From positions 2,108,001-2,172,000 of the forward strand of contig NZ_CP028324.1 of assembly GCF_003028855.1 (NCBI RefSeq): a DNA stretch of 64,000 nt, in the 5' to 3' direction. Under the pieces are notes generated by a model. That model worked only from the letters and a program-made list of their open reading frames with translations. It had not been told where the DNA came from and did not search any database. A program made the position numbers and the translations under genes. Origin of the DNA: Pseudoduganella armeniaca. GTDB taxonomy: Bacteria; Pseudomonadota; Gammaproteobacteria; Burkholderiales; Burkholderiaceae_D. Below, piece after piece: positions 34,894 to 43,570 of the stretch. Each line of letters starts with the position of its first letter. Positions within the stretch are counted from its first letter, which is position 1.

Positions 34894-36891
34894 TCAGCGC
34901 AATAGTGAGGCCAGCCTGGCGGCGGACCGGTTTCGTTCATCGTCGTCGAGTGCGCGATAACGGAGCGCACTATAGAGTTCCAGAAATTCCGCATACGCGG
35001 CCTTCCGCTCTTCCGGCAGCGGCAGCGCCCGCACCCGTAGTGCCAGGCTGTGCGGTCCCTCGCCAGGCGCCGGCACGATACCGGCGCCGGCCAGCTGGCG
35101 GCACAGGCGGGCATAGGCCGCCTGCACGGGGTCGGCGGCGCGTGCTTGTCGCCAGCGCCGACCGCCCCAGACCAGGGCGGCCAACAGGAACGCCGCTGCG
35201 GGCGTACGCCAGGTGCCGATCTTGTCCCATAGTTCCGCAAGGAAATTTTGCTGCCGTTCGGGATTGTAATCCAGGACCCATTGATTCCAAGCATTATTCA
35301 TCGCATGGAGGCGAAAACGCAGGCGTGAAAGCCACGAATCCTTATCGTTCTGCAAAGCGAGCAGCCCCGTCAGGCCAAATGGGGCCTGCGCCGGCAAGGC
35401 GCGCGCCAGGCTGGCGTTGATCCGTTCCGGCGCCACCGCCGCCGTGGGATCGACGCGGCGCCAGCCCTGGCCGGCGATCCAGACTTCGGCCCAGGCGTGC
35501 GCGTCGGACTGGCGCACCGTGACGTAGCCGTCGACCGGATTGAACTCGCCGCCCTGGTAGCCGGTGACGACGCGGGCCGGCACGCCGGCGGCGCGCATCA
35601 GGAACACGAAGGAGCCGGCAAAGTGCTCGCAGAAGCCCTGGCGGGTGCGGAACAGGAATTCGTCGACGCTGTCCCGGCCCAGCAGCGCCGGCGCCAACGT
35701 GTATTCGAAGTGCTGCTCGCGCAGCAGGCGCAGCACGGCATCGACGATTTCCGGCGTGCCTCCGCGCCGTTCTTGCGCCAGCGCCCGCAGCCGCGCGCCC
35801 ATTGCTCGCGTCAGCGGATTGAAGCCCACCGGCAGTTGCAGCCACTTGCCCGTCAGCGCCGGGTCCAGGTCGGCCTGCAGCGTGTAGTCGCTGTGCGCGG
35901 TGGCACGGTAGCGGATGCGCTCCTGCAGTGGACGCAGGGTGAAGGTCTCGAGTTCGTCGGACGTGGCCACGCGCTGCCCGGAAACCGGCAGGTCCGGGCG
36001 GGTCAATTCCAAGGTGAACAGGTAGCGCCGCTCGCTCGCTTCCATCGTGATCTCGTGACGGATCGGGCGCCCACCCAGGCCCATCGTCAGGCCGTCGGCG
36101 TTCCTGCGGTAGGGCGTACCGCCGATGCGGGTCCAGGTGCGGCCGTCGTAGTTGCTGAGCACCACGCCGCGCCAGTACAGCCGGTTCTGCGGTGGCGCCG
36201 GGTCGAGGAAGCGCACCCGGAAGGCCACTTCTTCCGACAGTGCCAGGTTCGTCATCGAGCCGGGCGCCATCGTGTCCGAGATGCCGGTGCGGGCCGAGCG
36301 CGCGTCGCCCGGCAGGCCCCACAACGGCCCCTGGATGCGCGGGAAGCCGATGAACAGCAGCGCCGCCAGCGGCGTGGCCAGCAGGGCCACCTTGCCGGCC
36401 AGGCGCAGCCGCCGGGTCAGCGGCGGCACCGCGCCCGTGTACTGGAACGTCAGCTGCGCGGTCAGCAGCACCACCAGCGTGACGGCCATGCCGAGGGCGG
36501 TGAGCATCGTCTGCGAGTAGAAGAAATTGGTCAGCAGCAGGAAGAAGCTGAGGAACAGCACGACGAACAGGTCGCGCCGCGCATGCATCTCCAGCAGCTT
36601 GAATGCCAGCAGCAGGGCCAGCATCGCCACGCCCGGGTCGCGCCCCAGCAGCGTGCGGTACGAATGCCACACGCCGGCCATCGCCAGCAGCGCGATCGGC
36701 AACAGCAGCCAAACCGGCGGCAGGCGCCGGCCGCGCAATGTCAGCAGCGCGCGCCAGCACAGCGTGACGCAGACGGTGGCGCTGGTCCACAGCGGCAGGT
36801 GGGCGAAGTGCGGCGCGATCACCAGCAGCGCGGCCACCACCAGCAGCAGCGTATCGGCCTTGTCACGCGTCAGCACGGGCAGGCGCATCAT
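34894..36891 (-). CDS. Membrane-anchored transglutaminase-like protein (TgpA/DUF3488 type)
   Basis: This encodes 665 residues. The start at 36891 overlaps the DUF58 stop by 4 bp (ATGA), so translation is coupled. The N-terminal part (about 15-185) has five to six membrane helices, the DUF3488/TgpA_N region. The transglutaminase-like core carries the full triad: C421 in RQGFCEHFAGSF, H465 in SDAHAWAEV and D481 in RRVDPTA. Another membrane helix near 570 precedes a cytosolic DUF4129-like tail. The active site probably faces the periplasm. The Pseudomonas relative TgpA is essential; the substrate here is unknown. Confidence 0.92.
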   Translation of the reverse strand: MMRLPVLTRDKADTLLLVVAALLVIAPHFAHLPLWTSATVCVTLCWRALLTLRGRRLPPVWLLLPIALLAMAGVWHSYRTLLGRDPGVAMLALLLAFKLLEMHARRDLFVVLFLSFFLLLTNFFYSQTMLTALGMAVTLVVLLTAQLTFQYTGAVPPLTRRLRLAGKVALLATPLAALLFIGFPRIQGPLWGLPGDARSARTGISDTMAPGSMTNLALSEEVAFRVRFLDPAPPQNRLYWRGVVLSNYDGRTWTRIGGTPYRRNADGLTMGLGGRPIRHEITMEASERRYLFTLELTRPDLPVSGQRVATSDELETFTLRPLQERIRYRATAHSDYTLQADLDPALTGKWLQLPVGFNPLTRAMGARLRALAQERRGGTPEIVDAVLRLLREQHFEYTLAPALLGRDSVDEFLFRTRQGFCEHFAGSFVFLMRAAGVPARVVTGYQGGEFNPVDGYVTVRQSDAHAWAEVWIAGQGWRRVDPTAAVAPERINASLARALPAQAPFGLTGLLALQNDKDSWLSRLRFRLHAMNNAWNQWVLDYNPERQQNFLAELWDKIGTWRTPAAAFLLAALVWGGRRWRQARAADPVQAAYARLCRQLAGAGIVPAPGEGPHSLALRVRALPLPEERKAAYAEFLELYSALRYRALDDDERNRSAARLASLLR

Positions 36892-37859
36892 GCGAACCCC
36901 TCCTGGCCATACAGGGCCAGCGCGCGCAGGCAGGCGGCGCGGTGCGCATCGCCCAGCGCCGCCGGGTAGTGATGGTGGCCGAGCCGGAACGCGTACGGCA
37001 GCGCGCGCGCTTCGGCCTGCAGTACCCATTGCGTCATGCGCGCCAGCCGCAGCTCGAGGTCCAGTTGCAGCGGCAGGTCGGCGAAGTCCAACAGCAGTTC
37101 GGCCACGGCACCGCCGTCGAAATGCTTGGTGACGAGCTGGCCGCCATCGCTCGGGTGCAGCCGGGCGATCTGGCGCCAGGCCAGGTGGCGCACCGGGTCG
37201 CCCGGCTGGTAGCTGCGGATGCCGGCGAAGTTGTCCAGCCCCACGGTGCCGTGCCCCTCCGCGCTGGCATCGCCGCGCGACGGCAGCGGCGGGGCATCCT
37301 GCTCGGGAAACGGGTAGACCAGCACGCGCAGGTCCGGCTGCCAGGTGCTCCAGGCGCCGAACAGTCCAAGCGGGAAGCGGGTGGTCAGCCGCACCGGCGG
37401 CGCATCGAGCCAGCCGCGCCGGGGCGCCGGCACGGCCAGCGCGACGGCCGTGCTGGTGCCGGCGGCCACGTCCGCCGCATGGGGGGCCTGCATGCGCCAT
37501 GGCGTGCCGGGCGGATGGAAGCCGATGCGAATGGCGCAGCGGTCGGCCTTGCCGTCGTTGTGCAGGTGCAGTTCGAACTGCGCCTCCTCGCCCGCGAACA
37601 CGGGTGGCGCGCGCCCGGCCACGAGGCGCAGGCCGGCCAGGTTGCGCACCGTGAGCACCATGTCGACGATGGCGCAGGCGCCGGCAAAGAAGGTCAGCGC
37701 GAAGCCCAGGCCGAGCGTGTAGTTGATGGCGCCGACCAGCATCAGCACCAGCAGCACGACATAGGCCACGCCGGCGCGGCTGGGCAGCACGTAGACGCGC
37801 CGCATCGTCAGCACGGTCGCGGCGCTGCGTTCCGGCTTGCGCAAGGCCGGCCTGGCCAT
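36888..37859 (-). CDS. DUF58 membrane protein
   Basis: This encodes 323 residues; start at 37859, 2 bp after the moxR stop. Two membrane helices near the N-terminus (about 28-70) are followed by a beta-domain and the DUF58 signature (GLDNFAGIRSYQPGDPVRHLAWRQIAR), related to vWA-type folds. MoxR-DUF58-transglutaminase sets are a conserved three-gene module thought to act in envelope maintenance with the MoxR ATPase as chaperone. The exact role is unknown. Confidence 0.9.
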   Translation of the reverse strand: MARPALRKPERSAATVLTMRRVYVLPSRAGVAYVVLLVLMLVGAINYTLGLGFALTFFAGACAIVDMVLTVRNLAGLRLVAGRAPPVFAGEEAQFELHLHNDGKADRCAIRIGFHPPGTPWRMQAPHAADVAAGTSTAVALAVPAPRRGWLDAPPVRLTTRFPLGLFGAWSTWQPDLRVLVYPFPEQDAPPLPSRGDASAEGHGTVGLDNFAGIRSYQPGDPVRHLAWRQIARLHPSDGGQLVTKHFDGGAVAELLLDFADLPLQLDLELRLARMTQWVLQAEARALPYAFRLGHHHYPAALGDAHRAACLRALALYGQEGFA

Positions 37860-37861
37860 GA

Positions 37862-38797
37862 CTAGAGCGGCACGGACTGCTGCAGCTGCAGCACCAGGTC
37901 GCGGCTGGCCAGCGCCACGCCGTGCGCCGACTTCAGGGGCCGCAGCCGGTGCGCGCAGACGGGCACCAGTACGGCCTGCACGTCCTCCGGCAGCACGTGG
38001 TCGCGTCCTTCCAGCGCCGCCCATGCGCGCGCCGCCTGCAGCAGCGCCAGCGCGGCGCGCGGCGACAGCCCTTCGGCAAACGCGCCGTTCTGGCGCGAGG
38101 CCTGGGCCAGCGCCTGCACGTAGTCGACCAGCGCGCCTGAGGCGTGGATCCGGCGCAGCCCCTGCTGCGCGGCCGCCAGCTCGGCGGGCGTCATCGCCGC
38201 CGGCAGGGTCTTGAGCAAGGCGCGCCGGTCCTCGCCCAGCAGCAGCGCGCGTTCCGCGGCGGGGTCCGGGTAGCCCAGCGAAAGGCACATCAGGAAGCGG
38301 TCCAGCTGCGATTCCGGCAGGGGAAACGTGCCCACCTGGTGCGTGGGGTTCTGCGTGGCGATGACGAAGAATGGTTCGGGCAGGGGACGCGTGACGCCGT
38401 CCGCGCTGACCTGGCGTTCCTCCATCGCTTCCAGCAGGCCCGATTGCGTCTTCGGCGTGGCCCGGTTGATCTCGTCGGCCAGCAGCACCTGCGTGAAGAT
38501 CGGGCCGGGATGGAACACGAAGCCGTTCTTTTCGCGTTCGTAGATCGAGATGCCCGCCACGTCGGCCGGCAGCAGGTCGCTGGTGAACTGGATGCGGTTG
38601 AAGCGCAAGCCCAGCGAAATGGCCAGCGCATGCGACAGCGTGGTCTTGCCGACACCCGGCACGTCTTCCACCAGCAGGTGGCCGCCGGCCAGCAGGCAGG
38701 TCAGCGCCTGGCGGATCTGCAGGTCCTTGCCGACGATGACGGTTCCCACCTGGCGCGCGACGGCGTGCAATTTTGCATACATGGTGTCTGATATCAT
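37862..38797 (-). CDS. MoxR-family AAA+ ATPase
   Basis: This encodes 311 residues from the start chosen at 38797 (an AGG precedes); ATGs at 38782 and 38833 are alternatives. Seen: Walker A PGVGKTT at 47-53, Walker B VLLADEIN, sensor 1 IATQNP, and ESQLDRFLM. MoxR ATPases act as chaperones for neighbouring vWA/DUF58 partners. It heads the leftward operon moxR-DUF58-tgpA-mltB. GGGTAGAAT on the minus strand near 38820 is a possible -10 element. Confidence 0.92.
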   Translation of the reverse strand: MISDTMYAKLHAVARQVGTVIVGKDLQIRQALTCLLAGGHLLVEDVPGVGKTTLSHALAISLGLRFNRIQFTSDLLPADVAGISIYEREKNGFVFHPGPIFTQVLLADEINRATPKTQSGLLEAMEERQVSADGVTRPLPEPFFVIATQNPTHQVGTFPLPESQLDRFLMCLSLGYPDPAAERALLLGEDRRALLKTLPAAMTPAELAAAQQGLRRIHASGALVDYVQALAQASRQNGAFAEGLSPRAALALLQAARAWAALEGRDHVLPEDVQAVLVPVCAHRLRPLKSAHGVALASRDLVLQLQQSVPL

Positions 38798-38876
38798 GGT
38801 GCCTGTGATGCAGGGGATTCTACCCCGCGCCAATGATCATGCGGTACGGAAACGAGCGGGTACAGACCACAGCACA

Positions 38877-39803
38877 ATGACCACAGCCATTTACAGCCAT
38901 CCCGATTGCCAGCGTCACGAAATGGGGCAATGGCACCCCGAATCCCCCGCGCGGCTGCAAGCCATCGCCGACCAGCTGATCAACTCGCACATCGACGACC
39001 TGCTGCAGCATCGCGAAGCGCCATTGGTGGACCTGGCCGACGTGGCGCGCAACCACTCGCCCAACGCAATCGCCATCGTCAAGACCCAGCCGCACGAGGG
39101 CGACGACTACTATCCGATCGACGGCGACACGTCATTGAACCGGCACAGCTGGCAGGCCGCGTTGCGCGCCGCCGGCGCGGCGGTGGCGGCAACCGATGCC
39201 GTCATCGACGGCGAAATCGACAACGCGTTCTGCGCCGTGCGCCCGCCCGGCCACCATGCGCGGCCGTCGGCCCCGATGGGCTTCTGCCTGTTCAACAACG
39301 TGGCCATCGCGGCGCGCCATGCACTCGATGCGCGCGGCCTGAAACGGGTGGCCATCGTCGACTTCGACGTCCACCATGGCAACGGCACCGAGGAAGCGTT
39401 CCGCGACGAGCGCCGCGTGCTGATGGCCAGCTTCTTCCAGCACCCGTACTACCCGTATGTGGACGCGCTGCCGATCACGCCGAACCGGATCAACGTGCCG
39501 GTGCCCGCCTACACCAAGGGCGACGTGGTGCGCCAGTTGGTGCTGGACAAGTGGCTGCCGGCGCTGCACGCGTTCAAGCCGGAGATGCTGTTCATCTCGG
39601 CCGGTTTCGATGCGCACCGCGAGGACGACCTCGGGGGCATGGGCCTGGTGGAGGCGGATTATGCGTGGATGACGGAACAGCTGATGGCGGTGGCGAAGAA
39701 GCATGCCAAAGGGCGCATCGTCAGCTGCCTGGAGGGCGGTTACAACCTGTCGGCCCTGGGGCGCAGCGTGGTGGCGCACGTCAAGGCGCTGGCGGAGATA
39801 TGA
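38877..39803 (+). CDS. Histone-deacetylase-family (acetylpolyamine/acetoin utilisation-like) hydrolase
   Basis: This encodes 308 residues. Family motifs are complete: RPPGHHARP, GFCLFNNVAIAA, zinc ligands in DFDVHHGNGT, SAGFDAHREDD, and the C-terminal CLEGGYNLSALG. In bacteria such enzymes remove acyl groups from small amines or proteins; which substrate applies here cannot be told. The start at 38877 (MTTAIYSHPDCQRHEMG) fits the family N-terminus; the ribosome site is weak. It ends before a perfect 25-bp-stem hairpin. Confidence 0.9.
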   Translation: MTTAIYSHPDCQRHEMGQWHPESPARLQAIADQLINSHIDDLLQHREAPLVDLADVARNHSPNAIAIVKTQPHEGDDYYPIDGDTSLNRHSWQAALRAAGAAVAATDAVIDGEIDNAFCAVRPPGHHARPSAPMGFCLFNNVAIAARHALDARGLKRVAIVDFDVHHGNGTEEAFRDERRVLMASFFQHPYYPYVDALPITPNRINVPVPAYTKGDVVRQLVLDKWLPALHAFKPEMLFISAGFDAHREDDLGGMGLVEADYAWMTEQLMAVAKKHAKGRIVSCLEGGYNLSALGRSVVAHVKALAEI

Positions 39804-39812
39804 GAGACCCAT

Positions 39813-39866
39813 GGTGACAGGCACCTGTTTGCGGGTCGAAAGACCCGCAAACAGGTGCCTGTCACC
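39813..39866. repeat. GGTGACAGG long hairpin repeat, copy 1
   Basis: A perfect 25-bp inverted repeat (39813-39837 / 39842-39866) with a GAAA loop lies between two convergent genes. The outer arm GGTGACAGGCACCTGT is identical to the copy at 41753; the inner arm TTGCGGGTC/GACCCGCAA differs and is fully re-paired. It could serve as a bidirectional terminator. Confidence 0.9.
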
Positions 39867-39871
39867 GCGGG

Positions 39872-40567
39872 TTACGTTCCATAATCGAATTCGACCACCG
39901 CATCATCGCTCCAGCCGCCATCGGCCAGCGGTGGCGTGAAGCGCCGCGTGTGCTGGCGGTTGACGGGCAGCGCCTCGCGCCGCGTGCCTTCGCGCAGCCA
40001 GGCCGCACGCAGCGGCTGCGGCGCCTCGAAGCCCGTGTGCGCCAGCGGCGAATGACAAGGGCCGCCGTTCGCTTCCAGCGCGGCGCGTGCCTGCGGCGTC
40101 AGCGCCTCGCGATCGATCGCCCACTGCACCGCGCATTGCAGGCGCAGGTCGCCCAGCCGGCGCGCATTGGCCGGCACGCCCGGGCTGCGCACGTCCGGCC
40201 GCCAGCGGAAGGAATTGCGTTTCTTGTTCAGTACCAGTTCGGCGCGGTCGGCCAGCGCCGCCGCGCTGCGCGGCAGCACGAAGCCGCCGTCGGCCGCCAG
40301 CTCGACGGGCAGGCGGACCGTGTCGCCGCTGATCGTCAGCGTCAGGCCGTCCAGCGTTTCGCCCGGCGCGGCGGGGCGCAGCAGGAAGCGCAGGCCGGCC
40401 TTCGGCGCGCGGGGCCGCTCCAGGTCGAACGCGTCCAGGCCCTTGACCATGGTGCGGTAGGCCTTCAGTTCCGGGTCGCGGATACCTGCCACTTCGACAA
40501 CGGGAGCGGCGGCCGCGATGGCATGGAAGGCGAACAGGGAAGCGGGCAGATAAGCGGCGAGTTTCAT
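39872..40567 (-). CDS. Exported hypothetical protein
   Basis: This encodes 231 residues. The start at 40567 gives a signal peptide (MKLAAYLPASLFAFHAIAAA); an adjacent ATG at 40570 adds one residue. The mature protein begins PVVEVAGIRDPELKAYRTMV and is rich in Arg, Ala and Leu with beta-prone segments (LDGLTLTISGDTVRLPVELA, LVLNKKRNSFRWRP), and ends WSDDAVVEFDYGT. I do not recognise the family. It is convergent with the HDAC-family gene. Confidence 0.75.
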   Translation of the reverse strand: MKLAAYLPASLFAFHAIAAAAPVVEVAGIRDPELKAYRTMVKGLDAFDLERPRAPKAGLRFLLRPAAPGETLDGLTLTISGDTVRLPVELAADGGFVLPRSAAALADRAELVLNKKRNSFRWRPDVRSPGVPANARRLGDLRLQCAVQWAIDREALTPQARAALEANGGPCHSPLAHTGFEAPQPLRAAWLREGTRREALPVNRQHTRRFTPPLADGGWSDDAVVEFDYGT

Positions 40568-40686
40568 CATGAAGAACGTGACGGGCAGGCGTCCATGGTA
40601 CCAGCGACTTGCTGCCAAGAAAATAGGCGGCACGCCACAGTCCCGGTAAAATAGCGGATTGATCCAACGATTTTGAAGGCAAGAGC

Positions 40687-41637
40687 ATGGCTATCCAATG
40701 GTTCCCCGGGCATATGAACGCCGCCAAGAAAAAGGCGGCGGAACAGATGGCGGACGTCGACGTCGTCATCGAGGTGGTCGATGCCCGCCTGCCGGCCGCC
40801 AGCTGCAACCCGCTGGTGGAGGAGCTGCGCAAGTTCCGCTCCAAGCCCTGCCTAAAGATCCTCAACAAGATCGACCTGGCCGACCCGGACGCCACGGCCG
40901 CCTGGGTGCGCCATTTCGAGCAGGACAGCAGCGTGACGGCCTACGCCATGACGACCAAGAAACCGGCGGACGTGGCCAAGGTGATCGACAAGGCGCGCGC
41001 GCTGGCGCCGCACCGCGGCGTGCCCACCAAGCCGCTGCGCATGATGATCATGGGGATCCCGAACGTCGGCAAGTCGACGCTGATGAACGCGCTGCTCAAG
41101 CGCCGCGTGGCGAAGGTGGGCGACGAGCCGGCCGTGACCAAGACCCAGCAGAAGATCTACCTGGACATGAACACGGCCATCATCGACACGCCCGGCCTGT
41201 TGTGGCCGAAGATCGAGATGCCCAGCGACGGGCTGGCGCTGGCGGCCAGTCACGCGATCGGCGCCAACGCCCTGATCGAGGAAGAAGTGGCGACCTGGCT
41301 GGCGGAAGAGCTGCTGCGCCGCTACCCGCAGCTGCTGCAGGCCCGCTACGGCTACAAGGACCTGGCGAGCATGGACGGCATCGCGGTCGTCGAGGGCCTG
41401 GCGCAGAAGCGCGGCTACCGCATCCGCGGCGGCGACTGGGACTTCGAGAAGGCGTCGCACATGCTGCTGCAGGACTACCGCAGCGGCGCGCTGGGCCGCA
41501 TCTCGCTGGAGACGCCGGAAACGCGCGCCGCCGCGCTGGCCGTGTTCCAGGAAGAGGAGCGCGTCAAGGCCGAGAAGGCGGCTGCCAAGGCTGCCGAGAA
41601 AGAGGCCGAGCGGATGCGCGGCAAGCGGGGAACCTGA
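40687..41637 (+). CDS. ylqF: Ribosome biogenesis GTPase (RbgA/YlqF family)
   Basis: This encodes 316 residues of a circularly permuted GTPase: the G4 motif NKID (60-63) precedes G1 GIPNVGKST (123-131) and G3 DTPG (167-170). The N-terminus IQWFPGHMNAAKK is diagnostic of YlqF/RbgA, which acts in 50S subunit maturation. The tail is a Lys/Ala/Glu-rich helix. The ribosome site GAAGGCAAGAG is good, and a TAAAAT box at 40647 may be the -10 element. Confidence 0.93.
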   Translation: MAIQWFPGHMNAAKKKAAEQMADVDVVIEVVDARLPAASCNPLVEELRKFRSKPCLKILNKIDLADPDATAAWVRHFEQDSSVTAYAMTTKKPADVAKVIDKARALAPHRGVPTKPLRMMIMGIPNVGKSTLMNALLKRRVAKVGDEPAVTKTQQKIYLDMNTAIIDTPGLLWPKIEMPSDGLALAASHAIGANALIEEEVATWLAEELLRRYPQLLQARYGYKDLASMDGIAVVEGLAQKRGYRIRGGDWDFEKASHMLLQDYRSGALGRISLETPETRAAALAVFQEEERVKAEKAAAKAAEKEAERMRGKRGT

Positions 41638-41656
41638 ACCCGCGGCGGTCGATCCG

Positions 41657-41725
41657 CAGGGGTCTGTCCCCGGTAAGTGTTTGCTTGAGTGTTTGCCGTT
41701 TGCGTATCGAGGGGACTGACCCCGG
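41657..41725. repeat. Facing GGGGTCTGTCCCC / GGGGACTGACCCC motifs
   Basis: GGGGTCTGTCCCCGG at about 41659 and GGGGACTGACCCCGG at about 41711 lie about 52 bp apart between ylqF and the next repeat. They are imperfect inverted copies of each other and belong to the same GC-palindrome style as the 26067 element. Confidence 0.5.
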
Positions 41726-41752
41726 TTTCTATCCACGCTGGAAGAACCCCGC

Positions 41753-41806
41753 GGTGACAGGCACCTGTCTTGGGGCGGTAACGCCCCAAGACAGGTGCCT
41801 GTCACC
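41753..41806. repeat. GGTGACAGG long hairpin repeat, copy 2
   Basis: A perfect 25-bp stem (41753-41777 / 41782-41806) with a GTAA loop. The outer GGTGACAGGCACCTGT is identical to copy 1; the inner arm is CTTGGGGCG/CGCCCCAAG. It separates convergent ylqF and the dioxygenase gene. Confidence 0.9.
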
Positions 41807-41816
41807 GTTGGTTCCG

Positions 41817-42614
41817 CTAGCCGAACCGGAAGCTCGACACCGCCAGCGCCCCGAAGAAATCCTCCTCGTGATACACGACGCTGGCTGCATCTTGTTCGGC
41901 GGCGCCCAGCGCCACCATCAGCGGCAGCAAATGCTCCTCGCGCGGGTGCGCCTGGCGCGCCGCCGGGGCCCGCTCCCATTCCAATAGCGCCTGCGTGCGC
42001 TGTGCCGGCGGCAGTGCCATCGCCTGCCGCAGCCAGCCGTCGAACGCATGCGAAGCCGCCGCCCCGGCCGCGTTGAACGCGCGCAGGTTGTGGTAACTGA
42101 GGCCGCTGCCGACGATCAGCACGCCGTCGCGCCGCAGCCCGGCCAGCGCGCGACCGGCAGCCAGGTGTTCGGCCGGATCGAGGCCGTGGCGCAGCGACAG
42201 CTGCACGATCGGCACGTCCGCTTCGGGGAATACGGGATACAGCGCGGAGAACGTGCCGTGGTCGAAGCCGCGCGCGTCATCCAGCTCCGCGCCCAGGCCA
42301 GCCGCCCGCAGCAGCGTTTGCACGCGTGCCGCCAGCGCCGGATCGCCTGGCGCGTCGTAGCGGATCTGGTAGGTGTGCGGCGGGAAGCCGCCATAGTCAT
42401 AGATCATCGGCGGCCGCGTGCCGGACGAAATCATGAAGTCGCTGCCCTCCCAGTGCGCGGTGACCGCCAGCACGGCTCTTGGCTTGCCGCCGATCTGGCG
42501 TTCGATGTCGCGCAGCGACGCGTCCAGCACGTCGTAGGCGGCGCCGGACTGCTCGCGCATCCAAGGCCAGGGGCCGCCGCCGTGCGACAGGAAGTAGGTG
42601 GGAAGTGAGGTCAT
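41817..42614 (-). CDS. Extradiol ring-cleavage dioxygenase, DODA/LigB type
   Basis: This encodes 265 residues. The start at 42614 follows GGAG and gives MTSLPTYFLSHGGGP, the family N-terminus with a metal-binding His. Other landmarks: AVLAVTAHWEG, FDHGTFSALYPVFPEADVPIVQLSL, and a late EEHLLPLMVALGAA. These match the LigB/DODA group that includes E. coli YgiD (4,5-DOPA dioxygenase). The natural substrate is uncertain. Confidence 0.9.
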   Translation of the reverse strand: MTSLPTYFLSHGGGPWPWMREQSGAAYDVLDASLRDIERQIGGKPRAVLAVTAHWEGSDFMISSGTRPPMIYDYGGFPPHTYQIRYDAPGDPALAARVQTLLRAAGLGAELDDARGFDHGTFSALYPVFPEADVPIVQLSLRHGLDPAEHLAAGRALAGLRRDGVLIVGSGLSYHNLRAFNAAGAAASHAFDGWLRQAMALPPAQRTQALLEWERAPAARQAHPREEHLLPLMVALGAAEQDAASVVYHEEDFFGALAVSSFRFG

Positions 42615-42706
42615 GCGCTGCTCCGTGCAATCGGTGTCAAGAATGACTATAGGGCCGCACACCCCGCACCGCAACGGTCAAAATTTCGATACTGACGTTC
42701 GAGATT

Positions 42707-43570
42707 TCAGCGCTTGCCGCGCTCGACCAGCGCCAGGCGCACCAGGGCGAACAGCCGGGCCGCCCGCATCCAGCCGATCACCAGCGCGATCAGCTCCGTC
42801 AGCAGCAGTGCGCCGACGAACGGCACCGGGCTGGCTGGCGTCAGCTGGAGCCGGGCCAGCGCCAGCAGCGCGGCCAGCAGCAACCCCACTAATGTATACG
42901 CGACATAGGCGCCCAGCACCGCGCCGGGCCGCTGTACCAGCAGGCGCAGGCCGCGGCCCCAGCCCGCCACCGCGGACGAGCGCCGGCGGTCGATGGCAAG
43001 GGCCGCGCGGCCGGCGTCGAGCGTCAGGTTCACGAGCAGCACCAGCAGGGCCAGCGCCAGCGCGGCGGCCCAGGTGCCCTGGCGTGCCTGCTCCGGCAGG
43101 ATGACGTTGCGGCCGTGTTCCTGCGCCAGCTCCAGCAGCGCCGTGCCGGCGGCCAGCGCGGCGCCCAGCGGCACCACGCTCCAGCACAGCATGCGCGCCA
43201 TGCGCGGATATTCGGCCAGCGCGCCGGCCAGCAGCGCCTTGATCGGCAAGGCCTCGGGCGCGCGCGCGGCCGTGACGACGGCGCCGGACAGCAGTGGCGA
43301 CAGCGCCAGCATCGACAGCAGCGCACCCAGCCCTGCGGTGCCCAGCGCGGCGCCCTGTTGGCCCAGCACGGTGGCCAGGTCGCCCAGGGCCACCATGTCC
43401 AGCGCGCGCGCCAGCGCCGGCGCGTGCGTCGAGTAATCCAGCTGGCCCGCCAGCAGGCTGTAGACCGGCAGTGCCAGCAGCAGGGTGGGCAGCAGCACGC
43501 AGGCGGCCCACAGCAGCAACAGGCGCCATTGCAGCGCCGCGCGCGCTGGATGGAGGAGGGAAGTCGTCAT
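42707..43570 (-). CDS. Multi-spanning membrane protein of unknown function
   Basis: This encodes 287 residues, Leu/Ala-rich, with about six hydrophobic segments (for example LLLLWAACVLLPTLLLALPV, AALALALLVLLVNLTLDAG). No motif identifies a family. The start overlaps the stop of the upstream M1-type peptidase gene by 4 bp (ATGA), which implies translational coupling, so the two may act together at the inner membrane. Confidence 0.75.
   Translation of the reverse strand: MTTSLLHPARAALQWRLLLLWAACVLLPTLLLALPVYSLLAGQLDYSTHAPALARALDMVALGDLATVLGQQGAALGTAGLGALLSMLALSPLLSGAVVTAARAPEALPIKALLAGALAEYPRMARMLCWSVVPLGAALAAGTALLELAQEHGRNVILPEQARQGTWAAALALALLVLLVNLTLDAGRAALAIDRRRSSAVAGWGRGLRLLVQRPGAVLGAYVAYTLVGLLLAALLALARLQLTPASPVPFVGALLLTELIALVIGWMRAARLFALVRLALVERGKR

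Noticed and set aside
41641..41816. Riboswitch or attenuator between ylqF and the dioxygenase gene
   Set aside because: The genes converge, so no leader exists here. The structures belong to intergenic palindrome families seen elsewhere in the window.
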